Assembly (NCBI GenBank): GCA_018267825.1
Contig: JAFDXR010000001.1
Coordinates: forward strand, 234,286-298,285
Length of the DNA: 64,000 nt
Direction of reading: 5' to 3'
Source: Bacteroidota bacterium
GTDB taxonomy: Bacteria > Bacteroidota > Bacteroidia > B-17B0 > Aurantibacillaceae
The notes under the pieces were generated by a model, which made no database searches, was not told the origin of the DNA, and saw nothing but the letters and a program-made list of their open reading frames with translations. Position 1 is the first letter of the stretch. Each line of letters begins with the position of its first letter. Below, one piece after another: positions 17,022 to 25,782 of this stretch. A program made the translations under genes and the position numbers.

Positions 17022-19895
17022 TTATGGTACCTCGCAAACCCAGTCGGCTATAAGCACCTGGGCATCCTTGTCGTTCATCACGAATAATTTGACGACATCG
17101 TCTTTCTGAACTTTGTCTTTGAGATTGAAGTAATACGGTATTTTCTGTGTCTGCGAATCGTATACCAGGTATTTATTCAAAGGATAGTATAAAACCTCCT
17201 CGTTACCATCGGTATGCTTCACCGAACACACCACCAATGGTTGGGCACGCTGCGAAGCTGAAACCCACAGGGAGCCGTATATCGCATCTTTGATATACGA
17301 CACAGGCACTTCACGGGCCTGGGTATAAGGATTGTGCCTGTCAAGTATACATTCGCGTATGGTGTCGAGGTGCTGGTTTACCACATGAAATACAAATTCT
17401 TTTGGTACCGTTCTGAAATCTTCGGTAAACACACGCCGAAATTTACCCGGTGTAAAGCTGAGCTTCCCGTTTAAATCCGCACTATACTCCGCACCTGTGT
17501 AACCCAGCGCATACCAGAGTTCCGGCGCATTATAAAAATTACGCCAGGTGTAAGAAATACCTTTACCATACCTGCCTGGCACATGTTTCTGCTCTTCTTT
17601 TTGTTCCATCAGCAGGCGGAAACCTTCCTTATTGCCAAGATCATAATCGCGGGCAGCATACTGGCCGAATGCAACCGTATTCCTGACGGCACCGGCTCCA
17701 TGGAAGGTGTGTATGTGGAACACCACTACACAGCATACAACTGTGCCAAGTACCAGCATTGCGTATAAATACTTATGTTTTGCTTTAAGATGTGAGCGGA
17801 AGATCAGTACCAGGAGCAGAACGAGGAGTAAGGCATAGCTCAGCAGCAGGCTTCTTTCGAACCATGGATTTTCGAAACGAAACTCCACCTGGTGTGTCCC
17901 GGGACTAAGTGCCACAGACATTAGCAAGCCGGCATTCCAGAGAAACACAGCAGGCTTGCCGTCGATGGTGGCTGTCCAACCGCTGAAATAGCTCTGCTGC
18001 AGGTTCAGCACAGCAGCCGTATCTGTTTTACATTCGAAACAGAATGCATTGGGCGTATAGCTTTTGTAATGCACCGATCCCTTTGCATTGTTGTGATGAA
18101 ATGTAGCGGTGATAAAACGTGCGCTCGTATCAACAGGTAAAGCAATGGCTGTTTCGGATGCCATGAGTTTCGAGAAATAAATAAAGGGATAGTTGTTCAG
18201 GCTGTCGCGCAGATAAGCCAGGTGATTCACGATGAAATCGAAATTGGTGAAATAATAGGAGGTCCATTCATCACCGAGTGACAATTGTTTTTTATAACAG
18301 CCCGTATTCCGCCAGAACCCGTGAATATCATTAAACTTATCGTTATTGTCCATCACAGCATCCTGCGATGGTACCGGAAATTTCTTTGGCATGATGGCAA
18401 AAGCATCCTGGAAGTGCGCCGGTTTCAGATCGGTGAACGCCGTAAACTGCCCGTATACGGTAATCATCACGGCCAGTTCCACACAGGTAGCCAGCATCAG
18501 CGTATTTATGAATCTTGAAATAAGACGCACCTTATTCGATACAACAAAAACAAGGAAAAGGAGCAGGAATTGGAAAACAGACATGTAAAGCGCCAGTTCG
18601 AAAGGCGAACAGCGCGTGACACGATGGCTGAACATATCGGCCGCTTTGAAGAACTGAAAAGCGTTTGTATAAATCCCGGCGATCACTGCAATTAGCGCAC
18701 ACAAAAGCATTCCTGCAAGCAATAATATTTTCCGCAGCCCGGCCCGGTTAAACAGGCGAATCACCACATCCTGCATATTCAACGAGAGGTAACACAACAG
18801 GCATACAAATACAATAACCCTCAGTAAGGCCGGAAAGCGGAACAGTTTGAAACCCGGGAGTAAATGATACATCCAGGCCCGCACCGGCAGGGCATCGCCA
18901 AAAGAACCAAGAAGATAGATTGCAGCAAAAATAAGAAGCGTCCATTCAAATACTGTTTTTCCTTTTTTGAAAAAAGACACAACCAGTAACATCAACGGAA
19001 TGATACCGAAAAACAGGTTGCGCATGGTGGTATCGGTCTGAAAAAAATCATCGTGTCCAAGTGTCAGCAGCGGATTTACCACCGAAGCCATGGCTGCGGG
19101 CGGAAAAGGATTTGACATTACCTCCCGTAAAGGCATGCCATTGAGCCGCGATACAAATGGCCTCGATTGCCACTGCGTAACCAGCACCGGCGACAGCACA
19201 AGTAACATGATAAACAAAGCAACACCACTCCAGAGAAACAGTTGCTTGATGGCTGCCATATTCTGATGGCGGTAATAAGTGATGCAGCGTTGCGCAAACA
19301 AAACCACAAAAACCGGCAGGATCATGAAAGCGAAAGCCTGGTACCCCAGGAGCAGCGCGAGGTACGCGAAGATACACAAACGTATGGTATTAACCAGGTT
19401 GGGTTTATCGAGCAGGCGCAGAAAATGCAGGATAAGGTATGGGATCCATACCAGGCCAAGGATGGTCACCAGCGATTGCACATGTCCTGTAATAACGCCG
19501 CTGAGCATATAAATACAGGCAATCCAGAAAGCGATACGCTCCTGTTTGCTCAGGTAACGGGCCAGCAGATACATACCCAAACCTGCCAAAAACAAATAGC
19601 CCAGAAATAAGACGTGAAGCACCGTGTAGTTATACCCAAAGAGGGTTCCTACAAGCATCACCTCCGGACTCCAGTTGGTATATTGCAAATCGGCATGTGC
19701 CGGAGAACCCCAGATCTGAAAGGGATTCCAGAGGGGCAGAATCCCATTCTGGTAACACTCGCCGGCAAAATATTTTGTAGGCAAAGCCACATCAATATCG
19801 TCGCACAGCAGGGTACTTTGATAAAACGTCAGCGGCCAGTAGCAGATCAATGCTACCAGTAATAGGTAAACCTGGTATTTATATTTGCCCAACAT
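17022..19895 (-). CDS. YfhO-family large membrane protein (probable GT-C type)
   Basis: 957 residues with about 11-13 membrane helices in the first 500 residues. A large extracytoplasmic beta-rich part follows, then one helix around residue 685, a short loop, another helix and a final soluble domain. The first loop, PLWNPFQIWGSPAHADLQ (about 54-71), and the later YFSGWTATIDGKPA (about 630) are the classic YfhO marks. YfhO proteins are proposed lipid-linked-sugar glycosyltransferases of cell-surface polymers. Its start overlaps the GT9 gene by 17 bases, which supports a joint role in surface glycans. The acceptor is unknown. Confidence 0.82.
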   Translation of the reverse strand: MLGKYKYQVYLLLVALICYWPLTFYQSTLLCDDIDVALPTKYFAGECYQNGILPLWNPFQIWGSPAHADLQYTNWSPEVMLVGTLFGYNYTVLHVLFLGYLFLAGLGMYLLARYLSKQERIAFWIACIYMLSGVITGHVQSLVTILGLVWIPYLILHFLRLLDKPNLVNTIRLCIFAYLALLLGYQAFAFMILPVFVVLFAQRCITYYRHQNMAAIKQLFLWSGVALFIMLLVLSPVLVTQWQSRPFVSRLNGMPLREVMSNPFPPAAMASVVNPLLTLGHDDFFQTDTTMRNLFFGIIPLMLLVVSFFKKGKTVFEWTLLIFAAIYLLGSFGDALPVRAWMYHLLPGFKLFRFPALLRVIVFVCLLCYLSLNMQDVVIRLFNRAGLRKILLLAGMLLCALIAVIAGIYTNAFQFFKAADMFSHRVTRCSPFELALYMSVFQFLLLFLVFVVSNKVRLISRFINTLMLATCVELAVMITVYGQFTAFTDLKPAHFQDAFAIMPKKFPVPSQDAVMDNNDKFNDIHGFWRNTGCYKKQLSLGDEWTSYYFTNFDFIVNHLAYLRDSLNNYPFIYFSKLMASETAIALPVDTSARFITATFHHNNAKGSVHYKSYTPNAFCFECKTDTAAVLNLQQSYFSGWTATIDGKPAVFLWNAGLLMSVALSPGTHQVEFRFENPWFERSLLLSYALLLVLLLVLIFRSHLKAKHKYLYAMLVLGTVVCCVVVFHIHTFHGAGAVRNTVAFGQYAARDYDLGNKEGFRLLMEQKEEQKHVPGRYGKGISYTWRNFYNAPELWYALGYTGAEYSADLNGKLSFTPGKFRRVFTEDFRTVPKEFVFHVVNQHLDTIRECILDRHNPYTQAREVPVSYIKDAIYGSLWVSASQRAQPLVVCSVKHTDGNEEVLYYPLNKYLVYDSQTQKIPYYFNLKDKVQKDDVVKLFVMNDKDAQVLIADWVCEVP

Positions 19896-20871
19896 CCGTC
19901 AGCGATATTGTATGACCACATTTGAAATGACCTTTGGGACATTGTTTAAATCCGTGTAATCCGCAGGGGCGACAATCCAGCGGTTCATGTGTTTCCACAA
20001 TCCGCGAATCGTCGGAAAGCGGTGTAAATCCGAATGCAGGAACCGTAGAACAGAAAAAAGCCGTTACCGGTGCATTCACCGATGACGCCAGGTGAAGCGG
20101 TGCACTGTCGTTGACATAGTTCATCGCGGCATCTTTCATGAGGGCGCAGGATTGGAGGAGCGACAATTTACCGGCCAGACTCCGGATATTTTTATTGGAT
20201 GAACTGTTCAGAATGGTTTCGCAGAGCTTTTGATCGGAAGGCGCTCCAAGCAGGTAAATACGGGTATTCCCGAGCTGATTGCAAAGTTCTATCCATTTTT
20301 CCTGCGGCAGCTGTTTGGTGAACCACACCGAGGATGGCGCCATGCAGACGTATTTCTCTGTTTTGTAGCTCTGCACATGATCCATATCAGCCGTTGAAGG
20401 ATACAGGCGGGGTTTGAAAACCTCGCGGCCTGTCATGTCTTCGATAAGCTGGTTGTAGCGATCCACCTCGTGGCTGCCATTACCGATCACATGCTTCACC
20501 GTAACATTAAACAAAAACGAAAAAGGGTTCTGCTTATAGCCGGTAATATGACTGGCGCCTGAAAATCCGCTCAGAATGCCCGAACTGGCATGCCGGTGGC
20601 AATTGACAACCAGATCGAATTTTTGTTTGCGGATAAATCCAAGCAACGAAAACAGGTTGCGGAGTTTGTGTTCCTTTTTATTCCAGACCAGGGTTTGTTT
20701 CAGAAACGGGTGATTGGCATACAGGTGTTCATTGCCATTACGCACCAGCATGCTGATCTCCGCTTCAGGAAAATGATGGTGAAGTTTTTCGGCTACCGAC
20801 GAAGCCAGGATGGCATCGCCGATAAACGCGGTTTGAATAACAAGAATGCGTTTATATTGATTATAGCTCAA
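19879..20871 (-). CDS. Glycosyltransferase family 9 (heptosyltransferase-like)
   Basis: GT-B fold transferase of 330 residues. The N-terminal domain starts RILVIQTAFIGDAILASS (about 8-25). The C-terminal nucleotide-sugar-binding half contains VCMAPSSVWFTKQLPQEKW (about 178), SLAGKLSLLQSCALM (about 230) and YVNDSAPLHLASS (about 252), which are GT9 hallmarks. GT9 enzymes add heptose or related sugars to LPS core. Overlaps by 11 bases with the upstream small secreted gene and by 17 with the YfhO-like gene, so the four genes from dapD down form a tight run. Confidence 0.9.
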   Translation of the reverse strand: MSYNQYKRILVIQTAFIGDAILASSVAEKLHHHFPEAEISMLVRNGNEHLYANHPFLKQTLVWNKKEHKLRNLFSLLGFIRKQKFDLVVNCHRHASSGILSGFSGASHITGYKQNPFSFLFNVTVKHVIGNGSHEVDRYNQLIEDMTGREVFKPRLYPSTADMDHVQSYKTEKYVCMAPSSVWFTKQLPQEKWIELCNQLGNTRIYLLGAPSDQKLCETILNSSSNKNIRSLAGKLSLLQSCALMKDAAMNYVNDSAPLHLASSVNAPVTAFFCSTVPAFGFTPLSDDSRIVETHEPLDCRPCGLHGFKQCPKGHFKCGHTISLTDVGQI

Positions 20872-21520
20872 TAATGTTGGTAATTACTTTAACCGGTTGG
20901 TATGCTTTTGTTTTAGCTTGATAAACCGACGTTATGCGGTATTCTATACGGCAGCGGATATTTTTCTTACCGCCGAGGTAGCTTTCGAGCAACTCCGAAC
21001 CAGGACATTTATCAAGCCACATGAGGCGCATGGTTTCGCCATCATCATTTTTTACAAATACAAAATTCACATCGGTTCCTTCTATTTTCTCAATGTTGCC
21101 TGCCACCGATTCGGTACCTGCCGGTGGTGTTGCAGGAGTCTCGTCTTTCTCCATGATCTGCTCGCGGAATTTATCATCGCCTGCCAGCTGAAATGCGAGC
21201 TTCTGGAACTTCGGGCATTTGTATACCATCACTGCACCAAGCTTCTCCCCTACTTTCTTGGCATCGTCGGGGTTGTTGACATCAAGACCCCATACCGATT
21301 TAATTTCGTCTTTATTATTGCTGAAGGATGGCAGCAGGGCCATGCCGAGCTTCACTTCTATATCCGACAGCTTGTCCTTTTTGGAATAATCCTGTTTCTC
21401 AATTTCGGCACAGGCTTCGCTGCACATTTTATCGAGCAGTTTGGTTTCGCGTGCATTCTGGGCATAGAGCCCTTGTCCTGTAAGTATTACACAAAGTGCA
21501 ATGATAAGCGATCGGATCAT
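20861..21520 (-). CDS. Secreted protein of unknown function
   Basis: 219 residues with a signal peptide (MIRSLIIALCVILTGQGLYA|QN). The mature part has a helical first half with conserved-looking cysteines (KMCSEACAEIEKQ and YKCPKFQK). An acidic Pro/Thr-rich linker (DETPATPPAGTES) follows, then a small beta domain reading VAGNIEKIEGTDVNFVFV. I recognise no family. It lies between dapD and the GT9 gene, probably co-transcribed. Confidence 0.75.
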   Translation of the reverse strand: MIRSLIIALCVILTGQGLYAQNARETKLLDKMCSEACAEIEKQDYSKKDKLSDIEVKLGMALLPSFSNNKDEIKSVWGLDVNNPDDAKKVGEKLGAVMVYKCPKFQKLAFQLAGDDKFREQIMEKDETPATPPAGTESVAGNIEKIEGTDVNFVFVKNDDGETMRLMWLDKCPGSELLESYLGGKKNIRCRIEYRITSVYQAKTKAYQPVKVITNIIEL

Positions 21521-21546
21521 TTCGTTTTTTTTTATCGGTTTATAAT

Positions 21547-22356
21547 TTAAATAGCGACGTTATGCTCCCGCAGGGCATCGTTCAGCGAGGTTTTCAGGTC
21601 TGTACTTTCTTTTCGCTTACCGATAATAAGCGCGCAAGGCACCTGGTAATCACCGGCCGGGAATGATTTGGTATAGGAACCGGGAATCACCACGCTGCGT
21701 TCGGGCACATAGCCTTTTGTTTCAACGGGACTTGATCCGGTGACATCTATTATTTTGGTGGATTGCGTCAGTACCACGTTGGCGCCAAGCACAGCCTGTT
21801 TCCCTACACGCACACCTTCTACCACAATACAACGTGAACCTATAAAGCAATCGTCTTCGATAATAACCGGCGCCGCCTGCACAGGCTCCAGCACACCACC
21901 GATTCCCACGCCACCACTCAGGTGCACATGCTTACCGATTTGCGCACAGCTTCCTACCGTAGCCCAGGTATCAACCATGGTACCGCTGTCGACATAGGCA
22001 CCGATATTTACAAAACCAGGCATCATGATGACACCGCTGGCGATATAGCTTCCGTAGCGGGCTATAGCACCCGGCACTACACGTACGCCCATAGCGGCAT
22101 AATTTGTTTTCAGGGCCATTTTATCATGAAACTCGAAGGGTTTCAGTTCCATTACTTCCATCTGGCGGATCGGGAAATACAGGATAACGGCTTTCTTCAC
22201 CCAATCGTTTACCTGCCAGTTTCCATCTGCTTTGGGCTCTGCTACACGCAGGCTGCCGGCATCCAGGCTGGCAATCACGTCATCGATCGTGCTGCGGGTT
22301 TTCGTATCTTTCAACAGCTCCCGGTTGTTCCAGGCTGCTTCTATAATCTCTTGCAT
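21547..22356 (-). CDS. dapD: Tetrahydrodipicolinate N-succinyltransferase
   Basis: Left-handed beta-helix acyltransferase of the succinylase branch of lysine and diaminopimelate synthesis, 269 residues. Hexapeptide-repeat turns run from about residue 100 to 200: GAYVDSGTMVDTWATVGSCAQ, then HLSGGVGIGGVLEP, IEDDCFIGSRCIVVEGV and VLGANVVL. The N-terminal helical domain and C-terminal strand are typical of DapD rather than of the acetyl form. It complements lysA and lysC at 8.6-11 kb but is in a separate transcript with surface-glycan genes. Confidence 0.95.
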   Translation of the reverse strand: MQEIIEAAWNNRELLKDTKTRSTIDDVIASLDAGSLRVAEPKADGNWQVNDWVKKAVILYFPIRQMEVMELKPFEFHDKMALKTNYAAMGVRVVPGAIARYGSYIASGVIMMPGFVNIGAYVDSGTMVDTWATVGSCAQIGKHVHLSGGVGIGGVLEPVQAAPVIIEDDCFIGSRCIVVEGVRVGKQAVLGANVVLTQSTKIIDVTGSSPVETKGYVPERSVVIPGSYTKSFPAGDYQVPCALIIGKRKESTDLKTSLNDALREHNVAI

Positions 22357-22442
22357 AGGTTTAAAAGCGCAAGGTAATAAATATTTAGGTTGGGGGGATA
22401 TACCAATTTACCGTTTGAAATTGATAATATTGCCCGGTGTAC

Positions 22443-23327
22443 ATGCGCTATCTGCTAAGCACATACCTCTTCCTGCTCGCATCGGGGCTTTTTGCCCAGA
22501 CGCTTGTGATTGCGCACCGCGGGGCCAGTGCCTGGTCACCGGAGAACAGCCTTGAGGCTTTTCAGAAAGCGATCGATATGCATGCCGATATTATTGAAAC
22601 GGATGTGCATCAGACGGCCGACAGTGTACTGGTGCTGATGCACGATCTTTCGGTAAACCGGACCTGCGATATACCGGATAGTATTGCTGCCCGTCATCCG
22701 GGAAAAAAACTACTGATCCGGAATCTGACTTATGCCGAATTCGCGGCCCTGCGTATTCATCAGCGTCAGGTAGCTCCACCCAGTCTCGATGCGGCTATTA
22801 AGCTGATCAAAGGGCATTGCAAACTGCTTATCGAAATAAAAAGAGGCAGCGATTATTACCCGGGTATAGAGGCGCGGATTCTGCGGGTGATTCATGAAAA
22901 CCAGGCTGAAGACTGGGTCAGCGTGATCCATTCTTTCGATAAAAAAGCCCTGCTGGAGCTCAACAGGCAGCATACAGGCATTACCCTGCAGAAACTTATT
23001 GTATTTAAGCTACCTCTGAGCAGTCTGACCTATGCCAAACGTTTCAGCAAAGACGATTTTGAATGCTGGAAAGGGGTGAATGTGTATTACAGGTTTATAT
23101 CGCGGCGGCTTGTCCGCAAATTGCATAAATCGGGCAAAACGGTGTATGCCTGGACGGTGAATAAGCCCCGGGCAGCCCGGCGACTGGTGAAACGGGGGGT
23201 TGACGGCATTATTTCAAATAAACCGGATATGATAAAAAAATTCTTGCAGGAAAATAGAAAATCCGTATATTTGCAACCTCAAATCGGTTACGTAGCTCAA
23301 CTGGATAGAGCATCTCACTACGGATGA
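22443..23327 (+). CDS. Secreted glycerophosphodiester phosphodiesterase
   Basis: GDPD TIM-barrel enzyme releasing glycerol phosphate from lipid head groups. I start at ATG 22443 (MRYLLSTYLFLLASGLFAQ, signal peptide); a GTG 6 bases upstream is also in frame. Motifs: IAHRGASAWSPENS (catalytic His and Arg), ETDVHQTADSVLVLMHD (metal Glu/Asp and second His), IEIKRG. The domain ends naturally at about GIISNKPDMIKKFLQE. The frame then runs another 20 or so residues across the promoter and first 42 bases of a tRNA gene before a stop. Confidence 0.9.
   Translation: MRYLLSTYLFLLASGLFAQTLVIAHRGASAWSPENSLEAFQKAIDMHADIIETDVHQTADSVLVLMHDLSVNRTCDIPDSIAARHPGKKLLIRNLTYAEFAALRIHQRQVAPPSLDAAIKLIKGHCKLLIEIKRGSDYYPGIEARILRVIHENQAEDWVSVIHSFDKKALLELNRQHTGITLQKLIVFKLPLSSLTYAKRFSKDDFECWKGVNVYYRFISRRLVRKLHKSGKTVYAWTVNKPRAARRLVKRGVDGIISNKPDMIKKFLQENRKSVYLQPQIGYVAQLDRASHYG
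23244..23273 (+). promoter_or_regulatory. Promoter of tRNA-Arg, inside the phosphodiesterase gene
   Basis: TTG (23244-23246), 19-base spacer, TATATTTG (23266-23273): full match to the Bacteroidetes vegetative promoter. Transcription would start some 5-7 bases before the mature tRNA 5' end at 23286. Confidence 0.75.
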
Positions 23328-23359
23328 GAAGGTTTGGGGTTCGACTCCCTACGTGACCA
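23286..23359 (+). tRNA. tRNA-Arg (anticodon ACG)
   Basis: Complete cloverleaf of 74 bases. The acceptor GGTTACG/CGTGACC has one G-U pair, the D stem is GCTC/GAGC, and the anticodon stem TCTCA/TGAGA encloses the loop CTACGGA with ACG at 34-36. The T stem is TGGGG/CCCTA around TTCGACT. The 3' CCA is not encoded: the discriminator A is followed by CGA. A34 is expected to be edited to inosine to read CGU, CGC and CGA. It overlaps the tail of the phosphodiesterase frame by 42 bases. Confidence 0.96.
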
Positions 23360-23368
23360 CGAAAAGCC
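23357..23368. repeat. Left copy of 12-bp repeat CCACGAAAAGCC (tRNA 3' end)
   Basis: The last two acceptor bases and discriminator of tRNA-Arg plus the start of its terminator. Same 12 bases recur at 25680-25691, so the AT-rich stretch with the ATPase/RloB pair is bracketed. Candidate attachment-site repeat, left end. Confidence 0.5.
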
Positions 23369-23390
23369 ACTCATACGAGTGGCTTTTTTT
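23364..23390 (+). terminator. Terminator of tRNA-Arg
   Basis: AAGCCACTC (23364-23372) pairs with GAGTGGCTT (23377-23385) around ATAC, followed by seven T. Ends the tRNA transcript. Confidence 0.92.
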
Positions 23391-23518
23391 AATACTAGTG
23401 CTATTAGAATTAAAATGCGTGGTAAATTACTCGCACAATGAGCTTTCCTAAAACTATTAAGGACGATTAATTACTAATAACTGAATTCTCTTGAATTTAA
23501 AAAATTAAGCGAATAAGA

Positions 23519-24208
23519 TTAAGGGTTAATATCACAATACGACAAAAGCTTTTCAATAAGTTCATGAACTTTAGTTGACGGACAAGATTGCGAGGGGCTT
23601 TTCCCTATGTGCATTTCTTCAAGACGTTTTGCCCATGCAATTGCCTGCTTAATGTTGCATTTTTGAAATAAATGATTCACGACCTGGGTATCATTCTTTT
23701 CATATTTAAATCCAAGATTTTTTGAAAGTAATTTGATGTAATCCCCTCGATGAAGAGCGCTGGTTAAATATTGAAAATGCAAAAGATACCATAATTCGAA
23801 AGATTGATTTGAGTGCCCGCTTTTTATATTCTCACGTTTGGCAAGTGAAACTGCACTATCAAATCTATTATCAGGAAAATCATCTTTGTCATAAATAGCC
23901 CAGACCTCATCATACTTTGGTTTGAAAGACGCATTTCTTAAATTACGTAATTCAATTGCCTTTTTAACAACATTAATGGTATTATCCCCTTCTCCACTTA
24001 TCTCTATAGTTTCCAGTAATTCTTTTGGCAAGTAACTCTTAAAATGATTAAAATATATGGGTTCAGTTCTTTCTCCTTCTGTAACAATCAAGAAATATCT
24101 TCGTTCCTCGAACTTATCAATTTGCTTCGGCTCCAAAACCGTTTTTGATTTAAGTTCATTAAGAAAATCTTTAAATGAAGCTTGTTTATGTTTTTGTTTA
24201 TTACCCAT
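23519..24208 (-). CDS. RloB-like protein (TOPRIM-type nuclease candidate)
   Basis: 229 residues of the RloB family. A basic N terminus is followed by FLIVTEGERTEPIYFNHF (about 50-67) with the conserved acidic Glu, then VWAIYDKDDFPDNRF (about 105) with the D-x-D-like acidic pair, then the SFELWYLLHF motif (about 137). These acidic positions resemble a TOPRIM metal site. RloB accompanies an ATPase and is found in restriction and abortive-infection loci. It overlaps the ATPase gene by 8 bases, so the two are translated together. Composition is AT-richer than the surrounding core genes. The nuclease role is inferred. Confidence 0.8.
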   Translation of the reverse strand: MGNKQKHKQASFKDFLNELKSKTVLEPKQIDKFEERRYFLIVTEGERTEPIYFNHFKSYLPKELLETIEISGEGDNTINVVKKAIELRNLRNASFKPKYDEVWAIYDKDDFPDNRFDSAVSLAKRENIKSGHSNQSFELWYLLHFQYLTSALHRGDYIKLLSKNLGFKYEKNDTQVVNHLFQKCNIKQAIAWAKRLEEMHIGKSPSQSCPSTKVHELIEKLLSYCDINP

Positions 24209-25472
24209 TTATAATTAAACTCTCTAAATCTTCTATAAAAGGGATTCCTCCATACTTACCTTCCAAATAGTTTTTATCAAATGGAGAATCTTTTCTGGGC
24301 TTATATTCAACAAGTGAAGTAGCTCTCGTTGCACCATACTCGTTTTTTTCAACAAAGTAAATTTGATCTCTTCTTAATAGATTTCTATCCAATAAAGCAG
24401 TATCATGACTTGCAACAAGTAATTGAGCGTTTGACTTAACTTTCTGTGAGTTGAATAGTTTTATAATAGCTTTAGACAGCAACGTGTGCAATCTCGCGTC
24501 AAATTCATCAATCACAACTAATCTTCCTTCTAAAATAGCCTTTACAAATAAACCGATTAAGTTGAAATATTTTTTTGTTCCTTCTGACTCTGACCTATCA
24601 AGAATAAAAGGAACACTTCCAATTATTTTCCTTTTATCATCAAACTTACTATGAATCGCTAAAACCGCAGTTTCAGAACGTTCTTTAAATTTTTCTTTAA
24701 AAACTCCCTTTAACTCATCAGGAACCTGTTTTAAAATATCTTCTAATTTAATTGGAACATCAACAACATCAATTGAGCTAATACCTAAGTCGGCTTTCTG
24801 AATGAATTTATTAATTAGTTGTTTATATCTATCATTCTTAAGTAAATCTAAAGTGTATTCTCTATATTTTTCATCTGCAAGACCATGGACAGTAAATATA
24901 CTTTCTATCCAATTATCAATTTTCTGCGCTTTCTGAACATTCCATTGAGATGCAACTGAAAGAAATAACGCGTTCTTCCTGGTTCTTTTTTCTAACTCTT
25001 CGGAATTCTCAAATCGTTTAAAATCTATTTCAAAATCTTGGCCTATCCTAAGAAAAACTGGATATTCTTTAGTTGCTTTAGATTCTAATAACCATTCCCT
25101 ATGAATAATCTTCTTATCTGCCTCAAAGCCATATCGATATCTTTGTTTACCCAATAAAAAACTAATTTCAAAAAAGCTCGGTTTTTTAGATGAAGACTGT
25201 AGTAACTCAAATGGTTCAACATCAATTTCTTCAGAACTATGCTTTTCTGTTGCGGAATTATTAATGAACCATCTAAAATATACTAGTGCTTCTAATATCT
25301 TAGATTTACCACTTGCATTGTGCCCATAGAGCATCATAGACTTTAATAATGAAAACTTGTCTGTTTCTATAACATTTGACTCAGTATGTTCTCCAATAGA
25401 TGCTGCATTAAAGTTCAATGTAACTTCTTCGTTTATTGATTTATAATTAGAAGTCTTAAAATAAATTATCAT
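24201..25472 (-). CDS. AAA-family ATPase, RloA/AbiLi-like, partner of RloB
   Basis: ABC/SMC-related ATPase. The start domain is IIYFKTSNYKSINEEVTL; Walker A is MLYGHNASGKSKIL (about residue 53); the late half has LVVIDEFDARLHTLLS (Walker B) and LLVASHDTALLD (switch His). The signature is typical of AAA15/21-type proteins. I choose ATG 25472 (423 residues) instead of the GTG at 25490, because the GTG lies within the likely -7 element. First gene of a two-gene operon. In AbiL and PARIS-like systems such ATPases hold a toxic partner in check and release it on phage sensing; that mode here is inference. Confidence 0.85.
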   Translation of the reverse strand: MIIYFKTSNYKSINEEVTLNFNAASIGEHTESNVIETDKFSLLKSMMLYGHNASGKSKILEALVYFRWFINNSATEKHSSEEIDVEPFELLQSSSKKPSFFEISFLLGKQRYRYGFEADKKIIHREWLLESKATKEYPVFLRIGQDFEIDFKRFENSEELEKRTRKNALFLSVASQWNVQKAQKIDNWIESIFTVHGLADEKYREYTLDLLKNDRYKQLINKFIQKADLGISSIDVVDVPIKLEDILKQVPDELKGVFKEKFKERSETAVLAIHSKFDDKRKIIGSVPFILDRSESEGTKKYFNLIGLFVKAILEGRLVVIDEFDARLHTLLSKAIIKLFNSQKVKSNAQLLVASHDTALLDRNLLRRDQIYFVEKNEYGATRATSLVEYKPRKDSPFDKNYLEGKYGGIPFIEDLESLIING

Positions 25473-25489
25473 TTTATGCAGATTTTCCA

Positions 25490-25497
25490 CAAAAATA
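25490..25497 (-). promoter_or_regulatory. -7 element of the ATPase/RloB operon
   Basis: Minus-strand TATTTTTG fits TAnnTTTG, 18 bases before ATG 25472. No TTG at the usual -33 distance, so perhaps weak or activator-dependent. Confidence 0.45.
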
Positions 25498-25655
25498 GGA
25501 AAATTCTATTTAAAAATGCGAAAATATGACCATTTCATGCGATTACATGTTATAGATTAAAAGTTGTACTTTGATAAATTGCTTACTTTATATAGATCTA
25601 TTAAATAAAATATAGTCTTTTAGCCGGTAGATTAATTTCAAATCTCTCAAAAACT

Positions 25656-25691
25656 GGTTCGATTTTTCTTCGGTAGAGCCCACGAAAAGCC
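25656..25691 (+). other. tRNA 3'-end-like remnant with right copy of CCACGAAAAGCC
   Basis: GGTTCGA (25656-25662) matches the T-loop of tRNA genes, and 17 bases later comes CCCACGAAAAGCC, whose last 12 bases equal the tRNA-Arg 3' end and terminator start at 23357-23368. The stems no longer pair, so this is not a working tRNA. It looks like a decayed tRNA tail or attachment site marking the right edge of the insert. The rest of 25491-25873 holds the ATPase promoter, this remnant, a terminator and one hairpin repeat, and no gene. Confidence 0.45.
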
Positions 25692-25714
25692 TCACAGACA
25701 TGTGAGGCTTTTTT
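25687..25714 (+). terminator. Orphan terminator hairpin
   Basis: AAGCCTCAC (25687-25695) and GTGAGGCTT (25702-25710) form a 9-bp stem around AGACAT, then six T. It faces the plus strand, yet no plus-strand gene precedes it for over 2 kb. This fits a tRNA or gene lost by decay or moved by insertion. Confidence 0.85.
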
Positions 25715-25760
25715 GTTTTCTGCTGTTCCGACCGAAGTGAATGAGCCATCTCCATTTCCT

Positions 25761-25782
25761 GTTAGTGATAACACCAACAGGG
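25761..25782 (+). repeat. Dispersed hairpin repeat GTTRGTGATAACACCAAYAGGG, copy 1
   Basis: Contains TTAGTG-ATAA-CACCAA (one mispair). The same 22 bases, with two changes, recur at 27681-27702. Both lie in gaps on the plus strand, at either end of the methyltransferase-lipoprotein-FKBP group. Confidence 0.7.

Noticed and set aside
23391-23518. A further small gene between the tRNA terminator and the RloB-like gene
   Set aside because: Only short frames without start context; AT-rich spacer.
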